A stretch of DNA of 64,000 bases, from assembly GCA_030604825.1 (NCBI GenBank), contig JAUVVB010000008.1, positions 1-64,000 on the forward strand, written 5' to 3'. Under the pieces are notes generated by a model that did no database searches, was not told where the DNA came from, and saw only the letters and a list, made by a program, of their open reading frames with translations. Below are positions 24,584 to 33,620 of the stretch, one piece after another. Both the position numbers and the translations under genes were made by a program. Positions within the stretch are counted from its first letter, which is position 1; every line of letters begins with the position of its first letter. This DNA is from Chloroflexota bacterium. Lineage in GTDB: Bacteria; Chloroflexota; Dehalococcoidia; E44-bin15.

Positions 24584-26614
24584 TCATCCAAAGATCCCTG
24601 TCACGTTGATGAGCACCGGCGCCAAAACCAACGCTATTATGGACATCAGCTTTATCATGATGTTCAGGGAGGGTCCCGAGGTATCCTTAAAAGGGTCGCC
24701 CACCATATCACCGACCACCGCCGCCTTGTGGGCATCTGACCCCTTCCCCCCGTAGTTGCCCCTCTCGATCCACTTCTTGGCATTATCCCATGAGCCACCG
24801 GCATTGGCCATCATGATGGCGATCAGGAATCCAGTGGCGGTGGCCCCGATCAAAAAGCCGGCGAGGGCAAACTTCCCCAAGACAAAGCCGACGATGATAG
24901 GAGCAGCCACGGTCATGAGTCCAGGTACGATCATCTCCCTCAAGGCTGCCTTGGTGCATATGTCAACGCATTTTCCATACTCAGGTCTGGCCTCGCCTTC
25001 CCACAGTCCCTTTATCTCGCGGAACTGGCGGCGAACCTCATTGATTATGGCGAAGGAGGTTCTGCCCACCGCATTCAGGGTCAGCGAGCAGAAGATGGCC
25101 GGCATCAAAGCTCCGAGGAATAATCCCGCTACTACACCGGGATGCAACAGGCTGATCTGGGTTATATCAACAATTCCCACTGCTTGGGTATAGGCCAACA
25201 TCAGGGCCAGGGAAGTGAGGGCTGCGGCGCCGATGGCAAAACCCTTTCCCGTGGCTGCGGTGGTATTGCCCAGGGAATCGAGGGCATCGGTGCGCTCCCT
25301 GATCTCCGGGGGCAGCCCCGACATCTCCACGATGCCACCAGCATTGTCCGCTACCGGCCCATAGGCATCGGTAGCCAGGGTGATGCCCAGCGTGGAGAGC
25401 ATGCCAATGCCAGCGATGGCGATGCCGTAGAAGCCAGCAAAATGATGGGCCACGAGGATGGCGATGACCACGAAGATAATGGGGGGCAGGGTGCTCATCA
25501 GCCCATTGGCAAATCCTCTGGTTATGGTAGTTCCGGCACCGGTTTGGGAGGCCTCGGAGATGCGGCGCGTTGGCCCGAAGTTGTAGGAGGTGAAGTAGTT
25601 GGTGCTCTCGCCAATGAGCATGCCGGCGATCAGTCCAGCGAAAACAGCCCACAGTATGCCCCAACTGGCACCGAGGAAGTATATTGCCAGAGCGGCAAAG
25701 CCGGCAGTCAGGATCGATGCTGAGAAGGTGCCACGGCGCAGGGCATTTAGCAGTGCCCCCATCTCCGGCTTTTCGCCCACCCTGACCAGGAAGGCCCCGA
25801 TGATGGAGGCGATGATCCCCCCGGCGGCGATCATCATCGGCAGATACCATGCCGTGGTCTCAGTGGCCAGGCCAGCCATTACCGCCACCGTAGCCAGGGC
25901 CATGGTGGCAATAATGGAGTCCACATAGGACTCAAACAGGTCAGCCCCCATGCCGGCGACGTCGCCCACATTGTCGCCCACAAAATCGGCGATGACAGCG
26001 GCATTTCGGGGGTCGTCCTCGGGGATTCCCTTTTCCACCTTCCCCACCAGGTCGGCCCCGGTATCGGCTGCCTTGGTATAGATGCCTCCGCCCACCCTGG
26101 CGAAGATGGCGATCAAAGAGGCGCCAAATCCAAAGCCAGGGATGATTTTGAGAAAGTCAACGCTTCCATGGAAGGCAAAGTAGAGGATGCTCAACCCCAG
26201 GATGCCGATGCCGACGACGCAGATCCCCATCACCGCGCCACTGCGGAAGGAGACCCTCAAGCCCTGGTTCAGGCTCTTCTGGACGGCGGCAGCCGTTCTG
26301 CCATTGGCTCTAATCGCCATGTTCATGCCAATAAAGCCGGCGATCCCGGAGCAGAGGGCGCCGAAAACGAAGGAAAGGGAGACCCACCAGCCGAGGTGGG
26401 GGATGAGTCCCAGAATGATAGCCACCACCACCACAAAGATGGCCAGTATTTGATATTCCCGTCTCAGGAAGGCCATGGCGCCCTCCTTGATGGCCGCCGA
26501 TATCTCCCTTATCCTCGGTGAGCCCTGTTCCTGCCGCAAAACATAAATCACCAAAAAGGCAGCGAAAGCAAGCCCCAAAACCCCTGCTATCACTGCCAAG
26601 ATAATTGGGTCCAT
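24584..26614 (-). CDS. hppA: membrane-bound ion-pumping pyrophosphatase, K+-dependent type
   Basis: 676 residues, about 16 membrane segments. The PPi-binding acidic motifs are [19 protein letters not shown] and [27 protein letters not shown] has Ala where K+-independent enzymes carry Lys, so K+ dependence is expected. It couples PPi hydrolysis to H+ or Na+ export; which ion cannot be told by eye. AAGGAGG precedes the ATG, and it is the last gene of the fmdB-thiD2E-translin run, 30 bases after the translin gene. Confidence 0.95.
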   Translation of the reverse strand: MDPIILAVIAGVLGLAFAAFLVIYVLRQEQGSPRIREISAAIKEGAMAFLRREYQILAIFVVVVAIILGLIPHLGWWVSLSFVFGALCSGIAGFIGMNMAIRANGRTAAAVQKSLNQGLRVSFRSGAVMGICVVGIGILGLSILYFAFHGSVDFLKIIPGFGFGASLIAIFARVGGGIYTKAADTGADLVGKVEKGIPEDDPRNAAVIADFVGDNVGDVAGMGADLFESYVDSIIATMALATVAVMAGLATETTAWYLPMMIAAGGIIASIIGAFLVRVGEKPEMGALLNALRRGTFSASILTAGFAALAIYFLGASWGILWAVFAGLIAGMLIGESTNYFTSYNFGPTRRISEASQTGAGTTITRGFANGLMSTLPPIIFVVIAILVAHHFAGFYGIAIAGIGMLSTLGITLATDAYGPVADNAGGIVEMSGLPPEIRERTDALDSLGNTTAATGKGFAIGAAALTSLALMLAYTQAVGIVDITQISLLHPGVVAGLFLGALMPAIFCSLTLNAVGRTSFAIINEVRRQFREIKGLWEGEARPEYGKCVDICTKAALREMIVPGLMTVAAPIIVGFVLGKFALAGFLIGATATGFLIAIMMANAGGSWDNAKKWIERGNYGGKGSDAHKAAVVGDMVGDPFKDTSGPSLNIMIKLMSIIALVLAPVLINVTGIFG

Positions 26615-26644
26615 GTTTTGACCTCCTTGATGCTGTGGCTGATG

Positions 26645-27346
26645 CTAACCCCCTCCTTTTTGCCCAACGCTTGGAGATGAACCCCCTTTATGGGGTTCCG
26701 GGGAGGCGTCCAGCCTCTCCTTGAGGCTATCTAGCCTTTCCTCTAAGTCCCTTTGCCTGAAGCTCAGGGTTAGGTCACCGCGGGTCCTCTCCAGAATACC
26801 CCTCACCGCATCGGTGGTTCTCCTCAACCCCCCGGTTATGGCATCGGGGAAGTCCATGGTAACCAGCACCCCGTAGATGTCATCCATGACCGACAACAGC
26901 TCTTCGCAGCGGGCGATCTCCCCCCTCCTGGTATAATCCAGGAGGTGACGGCGCAATTCCCCCACTGCCTCCCCCAACCCGTTGAGGTAAGCCGAATAGC
27001 TCACCCCCAGCTCTTCGGGGTCTGGGATATCCTCCCCCAGGATCAGGGCATAGGTGATACAGCCCTCCGCGTATTCCTTCTGGGAATTGTAGACGAAGCC
27101 GCCATGCAGCAGCTCTTGGTGCCCGGAGAGGGTTTTATCCAGCTCCCTGAGGAGCAGGTGAGCGGAGGCGAGCATTTCCTTTGCCTCCTCATATTCGGCG
27201 CGGTGGACGGCGCGAATGGCATTGGTGGAGTGGCGGAGGGCATCACGGGAGAGCTGAAGGGCCTCCTCCCGGGCAGCGTCCTTGGCGGAGAGGGTTCGGC
27301 GTGCCTTTTCAGCGATTAGCTCCAACCTAGCGGTTAACTTTGCCAT
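26645..27346 (-). CDS. translin-family RNA-binding protein
   Basis: 233 residues, almost wholly helical. The middle HQELLHGGFVYNSQKEYAEG followed by LGVSYSAYLNGLGEAVGELRR is the conserved translin pattern found in archaea and some bacteria (often misnamed haloacid dehalogenase). Eukaryotic translin makes ring-shaped complexes on single-stranded RNA/DNA; bacterial roles are unknown. A Gly-rich tail ends the protein. Its ATG directly follows the thiD2E TAG, so the two are co-translated. Confidence 0.8.
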   Translation of the reverse strand: MAKLTARLELIAEKARRTLSAKDAAREEALQLSRDALRHSTNAIRAVHRAEYEEAKEMLASAHLLLRELDKTLSGHQELLHGGFVYNSQKEYAEGCITYALILGEDIPDPEELGVSYSAYLNGLGEAVGELRRHLLDYTRRGEIARCEELLSVMDDIYGVLVTMDFPDAITGGLRRTTDAVRGILERTRGDLTLSFRQRDLEERLDSLKERLDASPEPHKGGSSPSVGQKGGG

Positions 27347-28375
27347 CTAGTTCACCTCGAATCTAGCTGCCAGCTTGCTGGCTGCCTTTTTTACATCCTC
27401 CGCCCCCAAAACGGCACCGATCACGGCGATGGAGTCTGCCCCCGCCGCGATGACATCGGGGGCGTTTTCCTCATCGATGCCCCCGATGGCCACAATGGGG
27501 ATGGATATCGCCTCCCTGATCTGTCTTAGGGCGTTAAGCCCCACCACCCTGCTGTCCGCCTTGGATGGGGTGGGATAGATGGCGCCCACGGCGATGTAGT
27601 CAGCACCGTCAGCCTGGGCCTCAACGGCCTTCTCCACGGAGGAGGTGGAGCAGCCCAAGATCTTATCCAGGGGAAGCAGGGGGCGCGCTGCGGAGATGGG
27701 GAGGTCCCTCTGACCCAGATGAAGGCCATCGGCATCTGAGGCCAGGGCGATATCCAGGTAATCGTTGACGATGAACAGGGCTTCCAAGCGGGAACAGAGC
27801 TCCCTCAGCTTCGTTGCCGTGGCCAGGATCGTCCCCTTATCCCGGTGCTTGTCCCGAAGTTGGATCGCCTTCGCCCCGCCCTCGATGGCTTGGCGGGCTA
27901 GCTCTATTTCCTCCCTGCCCCCCAGTGCCTCAGCGTCGATGATCACATAGAGCCCCGCTATCCTCTCCCTCTTCTGGCGGCGAAGCAGCCTCCCGACGAG
28001 CTCCTGCTCTATTTCATATAGGGCAAAGCGCGCCTTCTTGAAAACTGCCGCCTCCAGGGGCCCCTGGGGGAGCTTGGCGAACTCCTCCAGCACCCTTAGC
28101 GATTCCTCAACCCTCTTGGCGTTGGCGATGACGAGGGAGGGGAGGTCCTTTCGCTCCATCTCCCCGGGGACCTCGGCGAAGGCGCCCACATCAGCGGCTG
28201 AATCGCGAGCGAGAAGGAGCCTTCCCTTGAGCGAGGACTGCTCTCCCAGTTGGTGGCGCAGCGCCTTCAGCTGCTCGCTCAGCTCGGCGTTGTTGAGGAG
28301 GAAGCGGGCCACATCCTCCAGGAGTCTCAGCCCCTCGAGGGTGCGGTTGAGGTTAGCGTCGATGAGGCGTAGCAT
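27347..28375 (-). CDS. ThiD2-ThiE fusion (thiamine phosphate synthase)
   Basis: 342 residues. The N-terminal 130 residues start with LRLIDANLNRTLEGLRLLED, the mark of the ThiD2 domain, thought to replace HMP-phosphate kinase ThiD. The C-terminal 210 residues are ThiE: QLRDKHRDK, FIVNDYLDIA, ADGLHLGQRDLP, VGAIYPTPSK and a final GGI phosphate loop. The fusion would make HMP-PP and join it to thiazole phosphate. The ATG directly follows the TGA of the fmdB-type gene. thiL is 5 kb away. Confidence 0.9.
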   Translation of the reverse strand: MLRLIDANLNRTLEGLRLLEDVARFLLNNAELSEQLKALRHQLGEQSSLKGRLLLARDSAADVGAFAEVPGEMERKDLPSLVIANAKRVEESLRVLEEFAKLPQGPLEAAVFKKARFALYEIEQELVGRLLRRQKRERIAGLYVIIDAEALGGREEIELARQAIEGGAKAIQLRDKHRDKGTILATATKLRELCSRLEALFIVNDYLDIALASDADGLHLGQRDLPISAARPLLPLDKILGCSTSSVEKAVEAQADGADYIAVGAIYPTPSKADSRVVGLNALRQIREAISIPIVAIGGIDEENAPDVIAAGADSIAVIGAVLGAEDVKKAASKLAARFEVN

Positions 28376-28744
28376 TCAAAGGTCCTTGAGGGGCCCGGGC
28401 ATCTCCCCTTCCCTGGCAGCGTCGATCATCTCACGAACCTCGGAGAAGGTGTTCCAGTACTCTTCGCTGCGCATATCCATCCCCAGCTCCTTGAGGCGGT
28501 GCTCCGCCCAACTCCCGATGTTGCGCGGGTCCTTGTAGTGGTCGGGGCCTCCGTAGGGCTGGGGTGGGCCTGCCCCCTCAAGGCGGGTCTGCTCCGATTT
28601 GTGATAGGCAAAGCTGGAGATCACCCGGCTCAGCTCCCTATTGCCACAGTAGGGGCACTGGGGAGATAGGGTTTCGGTGACCCTCCTCACCAAAAGGCTC
28701 ACCTTCTTTTGACAGCCATCGCAGCGAAACTCATAGATGGGCAT
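28376..28744 (-). CDS. FmdB-type zinc-ribbon protein, second copy
   Basis: 122 residues beginning MPIYEFRCDGC, with the second knuckle CPYCG near residue 36: the FmdB/putative regulatory family zinc ribbon. The C-terminal half is charged and poor in motifs. It shares the overall plan of the copy just upstream, 13 bases away, and is adjacent to thiD2E. Members are linked to C1 metabolism or nucleic-acid binding without firm proof. Confidence 0.8.
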   Translation of the reverse strand: MPIYEFRCDGCQKKVSLLVRRVTETLSPQCPYCGNRELSRVISSFAYHKSEQTRLEGAGPPQPYGGPDHYKDPRNIGSWAEHRLKELGMDMRSEEYWNTFSEVREMIDAAREGEMPGPLKDL

Positions 28745-28757
28745 CTCAGATCACCCC

Positions 28758-29099
28758 TCATTCCACCTCTTCCTGGGGCATCTCCCCGTGCTCCATCCTT
28801 TCCAGCATCTCTTCATGCTCAGGGGAGACCTCCTCGTCCATTCCTCTGCTCATCCTCTTATTCCACTCCGCCAGAGCCCTGGGGTCATTTCGCATCAAAC
28901 CATCCGTCAACCGGCGGTCGGAAAGGATATCCTCATAGATCTCCATATGGCTTGCCCCTTTGCGCACGGCGAAGGGGGAAAAGAGGCGAACCAGCTCCTC
29001 TCCGCCACATGAGGGGCATTTGGGCGATGCGGAGAAATCTCGAAGATAGATGGAAACCCTGCGTCGACAGCTTTGGCACCGATATTCGTAGATGGGCAT
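28758..29099 (-). CDS. FmdB-type zinc-ribbon protein, first copy
   Basis: 113 residues beginning MPIYEYRCQSC, with CPSCGGEE closing the zinc site. The tail is rich in Glu, Met and Arg. It is the first gene of a five-gene transcript (two fmdB-type, thiD2E, translin, hppA) with a recognisable promoter upstream. The pair probably arose by duplication, but the tails have diverged widely. Confidence 0.8.
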   Translation of the reverse strand: MPIYEYRCQSCRRRVSIYLRDFSASPKCPSCGGEELVRLFSPFAVRKGASHMEIYEDILSDRRLTDGLMRNDPRALAEWNKRMSRGMDEEVSPEHEEMLERMEHGEMPQEEVE

Positions 29100-29128
29100 G
29101 AAGCCTCACCCCTTGCCTCTTTGTGCCA

Positions 29129-29157
29129 ATTTTAACATATCCCGGTAAATAGGTAAA
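29129..29157 (-). promoter_or_regulatory. predicted promoter of the fmdB-thiD2E-hppA run
   Basis: Minus strand: -35 TTTACC at 29152-29157, 17 bp, -10 TAAAAT at 29129-29134. The start would lie near 29122, about 22 bases before the ATG. Confidence 0.55.
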
Positions 29158-29165
29158 TGTGGGCT

Positions 29166-29525
29166 TCAGCTTGTGGCATCCTCGATGAGCTCGATGCGGG
29201 AAACCTCCCCCTCCCTGGTCAGCTCCAGGGCGACCACATCGATGCGCCAGAAGGGTGGCAGGTCTTGGTGGGCTTGAAGATAGGCTTGGGCCACGGCGAT
29301 AAGCCTCTCCTGCTTGGAGGGGGTCACCGATTCCTCTGGGGTGCCAAAGCCGGAGGTTGTCCTGGTGCGCACCTCCACGAAGACCAGGAAATCATCCTTT
29401 TCGGCGACGATATCCACCTCCCCCTCCCTGGTGCGGAAGTTTCGCTCCCGGATGATGTAGCCCTGCTTCACCAGATAATCCGCCGCTATCTTTTCGCCTA
29501 AGGCGCCAATTCTCTTCCGTTCCAC
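29166..29525 (-). CDS. YraN/UPF0102 nuclease-fold protein
   Basis: 119 residues. GALGEKIAADYLVKQGY, then EGEVDIVAEKDDFLVFVEVRTR, has the Glu-x-Asp and Glu-Val-Lys/Arg pattern of the restriction-endonuclease-like UPF0102 fold. The last catalytic position reads R (VEVRTR) as in many members. It overlaps the 3' end of rnhB by 28 bases, an arrangement common in bacteria. The function is still unclear; DNA processing is presumed. Confidence 0.88.
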   Translation of the reverse strand: MERKRIGALGEKIAADYLVKQGYIIRERNFRTREGEVDIVAEKDDFLVFVEVRTRTTSGFGTPEESVTPSKQERLIAVAQAYLQAHQDLPPFWRIDVVALELTREGEVSRIELIEDATS

Positions 29526-30130
29526 CTATCTAACTCCCTGACAAAGCGCATCCTATGGATGGGGCAAGCCCCTAGTTGCTGCAGACTGGTGAGGTGTTCC
29601 CTGGTGGCATAGCCCTTGTGCCTGGCAAACCCATAGCCGGGATATTCCTCATCCAGGGCCATCATCATGCGGTCCCTGGTCACCTTGGCGATGATGGAGG
29701 CGCAGGCAATGGAAAGGCAAAGGCTATCTCCCTTGGTGATGCTTTTCTGGGGGAGATCAAGCTGGGGCAATCTAACATGGTCGATGAGCAGGAAGTCGGG
29801 AGGAAACGGGAGATGTTCCACTGCAGAGCACATGGCAAGCCTGGTCGCCCCCATTATACCTTGGGCGTCGATATCCTCGGGGCGCACCAGGCCAACCCCG
29901 ACCCCCAACGCCACCTCCCCGATGAGGGAGAAAAGGGATTCCCGCCGCTTTTGACTCAGCCTCTTGCTATCGCGCACCAGGGGGAGCCAGGGGGCATCGA
30001 GAGCGGGGGGCAATATCACCGCCGACGCCACAACCGGTCCCGCCAGGGGACCACGACCAACCTCGTCGATGCCGGCAATGAAACGGTAGCCTTTCTCCAT
30101 TAGCCTTTTCTCCTCAGTGAAGCTGGGCAT
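29498..30130 (-). CDS. rnhB: ribonuclease HII
   Basis: 210 residues from ATG at 30130, which begins 10 bases after mnmA; longer starts run deep into mnmA. Catalytic residues are in GIDEVGRGPLAGP (Asp-Glu), LLIDHVRL and KVTRDRMM; GDSLCLSIACASIIAK is the family signature. It removes RNA from RNA-DNA hybrids, including single ribonucleotides in DNA. Confidence 0.93.
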   Translation of the reverse strand: MPSFTEEKRLMEKGYRFIAGIDEVGRGPLAGPVVASAVILPPALDAPWLPLVRDSKRLSQKRRESLFSLIGEVALGVGVGLVRPEDIDAQGIMGATRLAMCSAVEHLPFPPDFLLIDHVRLPQLDLPQKSITKGDSLCLSIACASIIAKVTRDRMMMALDEEYPGYGFARHKGYATREHLTSLQQLGACPIHRMRFVRELDRWNGRELAP

Positions 30131-30140
30131 TGGGGGAATC

Positions 30141-31172
30141 CTAAATTGCCTGCTCAATGATCCCTCCCCCCAGAACCTCATCGCCGTGGTAGAAGACCAC
30201 CGCCTGCCCCGGGGCGATCGCCCGCTGAGGCTCTCCAAAGCGAAGCTCAACGAGCCCCCCATTTGGTCGTAGCACTGCCTTTGCCTCTGGGGACCTGTAG
30301 CGAATCTTGGCATCCACCTCCATCTCCCCCTGGGGAGGCCTGCCGCAGATGAAATTTACCTTGCTTGCCAGCAGGGTTTGGCTGAAAAGCATATCCTCAG
30401 CGCCGACTACCAGGGCGTTATTTGGGGCATCGATTTTGAGCACATATAGAGGCTGGGGGGAGGAGATGCCCAGGCCTCGCCTTTGCCCGATGGTGTACAG
30501 GGCGATGCCGCGGTGTTCCCCCAGCATCCTGCCATCGATATCGATGATCACCCCCGGCACCAGGGGGAGGCGCTGGACGAGGAACTTGCCATAGTTGCCG
30601 TTGGGAATGAAGCAGATCTCCTGACTCTCGCCCCTATCATGGATGGGAAGCCCCCTCTCCGCTGCCATGCGGCGCACTTCATCCTTTTTATGTTCTCCCA
30701 GGGGGAAGAGGAGGTGGCTGAGTTCCTCCTGCCCCAGGGCGTAAAGGACATAGGACTGATCCTTGGCCGGATCGATGGCTTTAAGCAAGCGGTGCTCCCC
30801 TCTACGGCGGTCGATCCTGGCATAGTGACCGGTAGCCAGATAGTCAGCCCCTAATGCCAGGACCTTTTTGAGCAGGAGCTCAAACTTTATCCTCTGGTTA
30901 CAGGCAAGGCATGGGTTTGGCGTTCTCCCCCGGCTGTACTCCTCACAGAAGTAGTCGATGACATGGCTTTGGAACTCCGGCTCGAGGTTGAGCACCAAAA
31001 AGGGGATGCCGAGGTGATGGCATACCTGCTTTGCCTCATCGGCCCTCCTTGAGGACTCAGCCCCAAGTTGCATGGAAACGCCGGTGACCTCATACCCCGC
31101 CCCCTTTAGCAGGGCGGCGGCGAGGGATGAGTCAACGCCACCGCTCATGGCCACGAAAACGCGACTGCCCAT
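30141..31172 (-). CDS. mnmA: tRNA-specific 2-thiouridylase
   Basis: 343 residues from ATG at 31172. Hallmarks are the PP-loop MSGGVDSSLAA, NPCLACNQRIKF with the first catalytic Cys, ATGHYARI, DQSYVLYAL, QEICFIPNGNY with the second Cys, and a C-terminal beta-barrel ending GQAVVFY. It thiolates U34 of Lys, Glu and Gln tRNAs. A TTG start 14 codons earlier would lie inside the predicted promoter, so the shorter form is preferred. Confidence 0.93.
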   Translation of the reverse strand: MGSRVFVAMSGGVDSSLAAALLKGAGYEVTGVSMQLGAESSRRADEAKQVCHHLGIPFLVLNLEPEFQSHVIDYFCEEYSRGRTPNPCLACNQRIKFELLLKKVLALGADYLATGHYARIDRRRGEHRLLKAIDPAKDQSYVLYALGQEELSHLLFPLGEHKKDEVRRMAAERGLPIHDRGESQEICFIPNGNYGKFLVQRLPLVPGVIIDIDGRMLGEHRGIALYTIGQRRGLGISSPQPLYVLKIDAPNNALVVGAEDMLFSQTLLASKVNFICGRPPQGEMEVDAKIRYRSPEAKAVLRPNGGLVELRFGEPQRAIAPGQAVVFYHGDEVLGGGIIEQAI

Positions 31173-31185
31173 CTCTCCAGGGCGA

Positions 31186-31214
31186 AGTCTAGCAAAACCT
31201 GGGCCAACAATCAA
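31186..31214 (-). promoter_or_regulatory. predicted mnmA promoter
   Basis: Minus strand: TTGATT at 31209-31214, 17 bp, TAGACT at 31186-31191. The -10 ends 13 bases before the ATG, so the leader would be only about 7 bases (GGAGAG). It is back to back with the rsfS promoter. Confidence 0.55.
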
Positions 31215-31215
31215 C

Positions 31216-31244
31216 TTATCATTGTGGGGCGAGGATGATATAAT
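31216..31244 (+). promoter_or_regulatory. predicted rsfS promoter
   Basis: TTATCA at 31216-31221, 17 bp, then a perfect TATAAT at 31239-31244. Transcription would start near 31251, right at the A/G-rich ribosome site. Confidence 0.6.
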
Positions 31245-31268
31245 ACCAGTAAAGGGGGGGATTCGCTT

Positions 31269-31610
31269 CTGGAACCGATAGAGCTGGCGAGGAAGGCGGT
31301 GGATGCAGCCTGGGAGAAGCAGGCAGCGGACATGGTTATGCTCGATATGAGGGGGGTGTGCACCTTTACCGAGTATTTTGTCATCTGCAGCGGTGAGACC
31401 AGTCGCCAGATAGAGGCTATTTGCGATGAGGTGGAGAGGGTTTTGGGGGAGGAACGGGTGGTGCCCCGTCGCCGAGAGGGAACGGGCTCAGGTTGGATAC
31501 TGATGGATTTCGGCGACCTCATCGTACATGTCTTCACCCCGACGGATAGGGAGTATTACCAGCTGGAAAGGCTATGGGCTAAAGCCACGCCCCTGATCAG
31601 GATTCAATGA
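31269..31610 (+). CDS. rsfS: ribosomal silencing factor RsfS, probable CTG start
   Basis: 113 residues if started at CTG 31269. RsfS proteins begin with a helix like the LEPIELARKAVDAAWEKQ seen here. The first standard start, GTG at 31299, would cut that helix, and no ATG, GTG or TTG lies upstream in frame. AAAGGGGGGG at 31251-31260 is 8 bases before the CTG. FVICSG, RQIEAICDEV, WILMDFGDLIVHVF and YYQLERLW are the RsfS core. It binds uL14 and keeps subunits apart in slow growth. Its end overlaps ndk by 14 bases. Confidence 0.85.
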   Translation: MEPIELARKAVDAAWEKQAADMVMLDMRGVCTFTEYFVICSGETSRQIEAICDEVERVLGEERVVPRRREGTGSGWILMDFGDLIVHVFTPTDREYYQLERLWAKATPLIRIQ

Positions 31611-32049
31611 TCCATTTATCGGTATCCCTGTTGTAGGGGAAGGTCTCCTCCGCGGAGAAGAAAAGGCCGATCTCCCTCTGCGCCGTCTCCTCAGAATCGG
31701 AGCCGTGGATCAGGTTGCGCTCGATATCCAGCGCCAGGTCTCCCCTTATCGTCCCCGGCAGGGCAAGGGCGGGGTCGGTCTCCCCCATGGTTTTGCGCAC
31801 CACCGCCACCGCATCCTCCCCCTCCAGGATGGCAGCAATGACCGGGCTGGAGGTGATGTGCTCCACTAGCCCCTGGAAGAAGAATTTATCTTTATGGATC
31901 TCATAGAGGCGCTTTGCCAGCGCCTCATCCATTTGGATCATCTTCATCGCCACCATCTTGAGTCCCTTTGCCTCGAGGCGGGAGATGATCTGGCCCACAA
32001 GCCCCCCCTGCAGCGCATCTGGTTTCAGCAGGACTAGCGTCCTTTGCAT
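31597..32049 (-). CDS. ndk: nucleoside diphosphate kinase
   Basis: 150 residues from ATG at 32049, 1 base after the thioesterase stop, with GAGGAAG upstream. RTLVLLKPDAL and NLIHGSDS with the phospho-accepting His are diagnostic. Full length, all motifs intact. It balances NTP pools by ping-pong transfer from ATP. It is last in the thiL-tsaE-tsaB-hotdog-ndk transcript. Confidence 0.95.
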   Translation of the reverse strand: MQRTLVLLKPDALQGGLVGQIISRLEAKGLKMVAMKMIQMDEALAKRLYEIHKDKFFFQGLVEHITSSPVIAAILEGEDAVAVVRKTMGETDPALALPGTIRGDLALDIERNLIHGSDSEETAQREIGLFFSAEETFPYNRDTDKWIIES

Positions 32050-32050
32050 T

Positions 32051-32476
32051 TTATGCTTCCTCAACTACATACATCGTTGCCTTCCCCTCCGCCACCGTGG
32101 TTCCATCCTCAAGGGCTATTCTGCCTGTGGCTTCGATGAGTTTTCTCGTTCTCCTCGATATGGTGGAGCTGATGAGGAGTCGCTTCCCCACGGGGGCGGG
32201 GTGCATGAGCCTGACCTCCATCTTTGCGGTGACACAATTTAGCCCCAGAAAGTGGGGTGCATACGCCATGACCTCATCCAGGAGAACATTGATAATCCCC
32301 CCATGGACGATTCCAGGCCAGCCCTGATGGTATTCCCCGGGGGTGAATTCCCCCCTGACCTCATCCCCTTCCCTGCGGAATCTGAGCTTCAACCCGATGG
32401 GGTTTTCCTGGCCACAGGCGAAACAAAGGGGGTAACCCTCCCCACGGGAGAGCGTTCTTCCTTTCCAAGCCATCAT
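32051..32476 (-). CDS. hotdog-fold thioesterase (PaaI/4HBT type)
   Basis: 141 residues. CFACGQENPIGL near residue 18 is typical of a large PaaI-like subgroup, followed by the catalytic-helix segment IVHGGIINVLLDEVMAY. It likely hydrolyses an acyl-CoA; the substrate is unknown. The ATG overlaps the tsaB stop as ATGA, so translation is coupled. Confidence 0.86.
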   Translation of the reverse strand: MMAWKGRTLSRGEGYPLCFACGQENPIGLKLRFRREGDEVRGEFTPGEYHQGWPGIVHGGIINVLLDEVMAYAPHFLGLNCVTAKMEVRLMHPAPVGKRLLISSTISRRTRKLIEATGRIALEDGTTVAEGKATMYVVEEA

Positions 32477-33147
32477 TTTACCCTCTTGATGGTCACTGCG
32501 GGGCGACGCAGGTAAAGGGGCTGGAGGGCGGCGGGGTCATCGCTCTCGCCCCTCTTCAGCCTTTTCCATCCCAGCTGGGTGAGAGATCCTGCCCGGGGCA
32601 GCGTTCCTCTCACCATCACCATCCTCTTTCCCAGCCGCCTCTCGATTTGCTGGGCGATATCGGGCGAAAAGCGGCCGCAGAAAAGGGTCTTTGAGGCTAT
32701 TACTTGGCAAAGCTCCTCCACCGTGGTGATATGCTCCTCGGCAAGCTTGAGCCACTCCCCCCCTTTAAGCTGAAACAGGGCAGTGGCGACCTCACCCCTT
32801 CCCGCATTCTGCAGGGGGCAAATAGGCAGCCCGGTTAAGGCATGCGGAAACGCCTCCGCCTCCAGTGTCCCAATCCCCACCAGGGGGATTCCCAGGGAGA
32901 AGGCCATCCCCTTGGCGGTAGCCACCCCAACCCTGAGCCCGTTGAAGCTTCCCGGACCCTTGGCCACGATGATGGCATCGATTTGTTGAATTTCCGCCTT
33001 TGCCTGCTGGAGCATGTGGAGCAGGTTGGGCAGGAGCTCCACGGTATGATTTTGCCCCGAAGGCCACGTCATCTCCGCCACCAACTCCCCTTTTTGAGAA
33101 AGGGCAATGCTGGCGATGTCGGTGGAGGTATCTATGGCAAGCTCCAT
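32473..33147 (-). CDS. tsaB: tRNA t6A synthesis protein TsaB
   Basis: 224 residues. AIDTSTDIASIAL at the start, then AKGPGSFNGLRVGVATAKGM, is the TsaB ASKHA signature. The C-terminal domain is diverged but of normal length. With TsaD, TsaE and TsaC it builds t6A at position 37 of ANN-decoding tRNAs. It overlaps tsaE by 16 bases; tsaD is not in this window. Confidence 0.93.
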   Translation of the reverse strand: MELAIDTSTDIASIALSQKGELVAEMTWPSGQNHTVELLPNLLHMLQQAKAEIQQIDAIIVAKGPGSFNGLRVGVATAKGMAFSLGIPLVGIGTLEAEAFPHALTGLPICPLQNAGRGEVATALFQLKGGEWLKLAEEHITTVEELCQVIASKTLFCGRFSPDIAQQIERRLGKRMVMVRGTLPRAGSLTQLGWKRLKRGESDDPAALQPLYLRRPAVTIKRVK

Positions 33148-33620
33148 TTCTTCGCCCTTTGCCCCAGCCGGGAAAGCATCCTCAGGTAGCGCTCGCCGCT
33201 GGGCTTAAAGATGATCCTTCTTTCGGTATCGGAAAGGAAGCTCATCTCCACCAGTAGATGCTCCTCGGGGAGCACCGCCAATCCCTTTTCCGCCCATTCC
33301 ACCACACAAACCCCCTCCCCATAGAGGTAATCCTCCAGCCCCAGCTCCATGACCTCCTCCAGCCTGTCCAGGCGATAGAGGTCGATGTGGTAGAGGGGGA
33401 GCCTTCCCCGATAATGATTGATCACCACAAAGGAGGGGCTGGTGGCATAGCCCTCCACCCCCAGCCCCCAGGCGATGCCCTGGGTGAGGCAGGTCTTCCC
33501 CGTCCCCAGTCCGCCCACCAGCAGGAAAAGATCGCCTGACCTTGCCAGTTTCCCCATCCTGATGCCGATCTGCTGCGTCTCCTCGGCGCTTCCGCTAACC
33601 AGGCTTAGAGAATCTATCAT
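33132..33620 (-). CDS. tsaE: tRNA t6A synthesis ATPase TsaE
   Basis: 162 residues from ATG at 33620 (a TTG four codons upstream also fits). Walker A GGLGTGKTCLTQGIAWGLG, TSPSFVVINHY and YHIDLYRLD are canonical TsaE. It supplies ATP hydrolysis to reset the TsaBD complex. It starts inside the end of thiL (26 bases of overlap). Confidence 0.93.
   Translation of the reverse strand: MIDSLSLVSGSAEETQQIGIRMGKLARSGDLFLLVGGLGTGKTCLTQGIAWGLGVEGYATSPSFVVINHYRGRLPLYHIDLYRLDRLEEVMELGLEDYLYGEGVCVVEWAEKGLAVLPEEHLLVEMSFLSDTERRIIFKPSGERYLRMLSRLGQRAKKWSLP

Noticed and set aside
28376-29165. TPP riboswitch ahead of thiD2E
   Set aside because: thiD2E follows directly on a coding sequence, and the operon leader (about 22 bases) is too short for the THI element.
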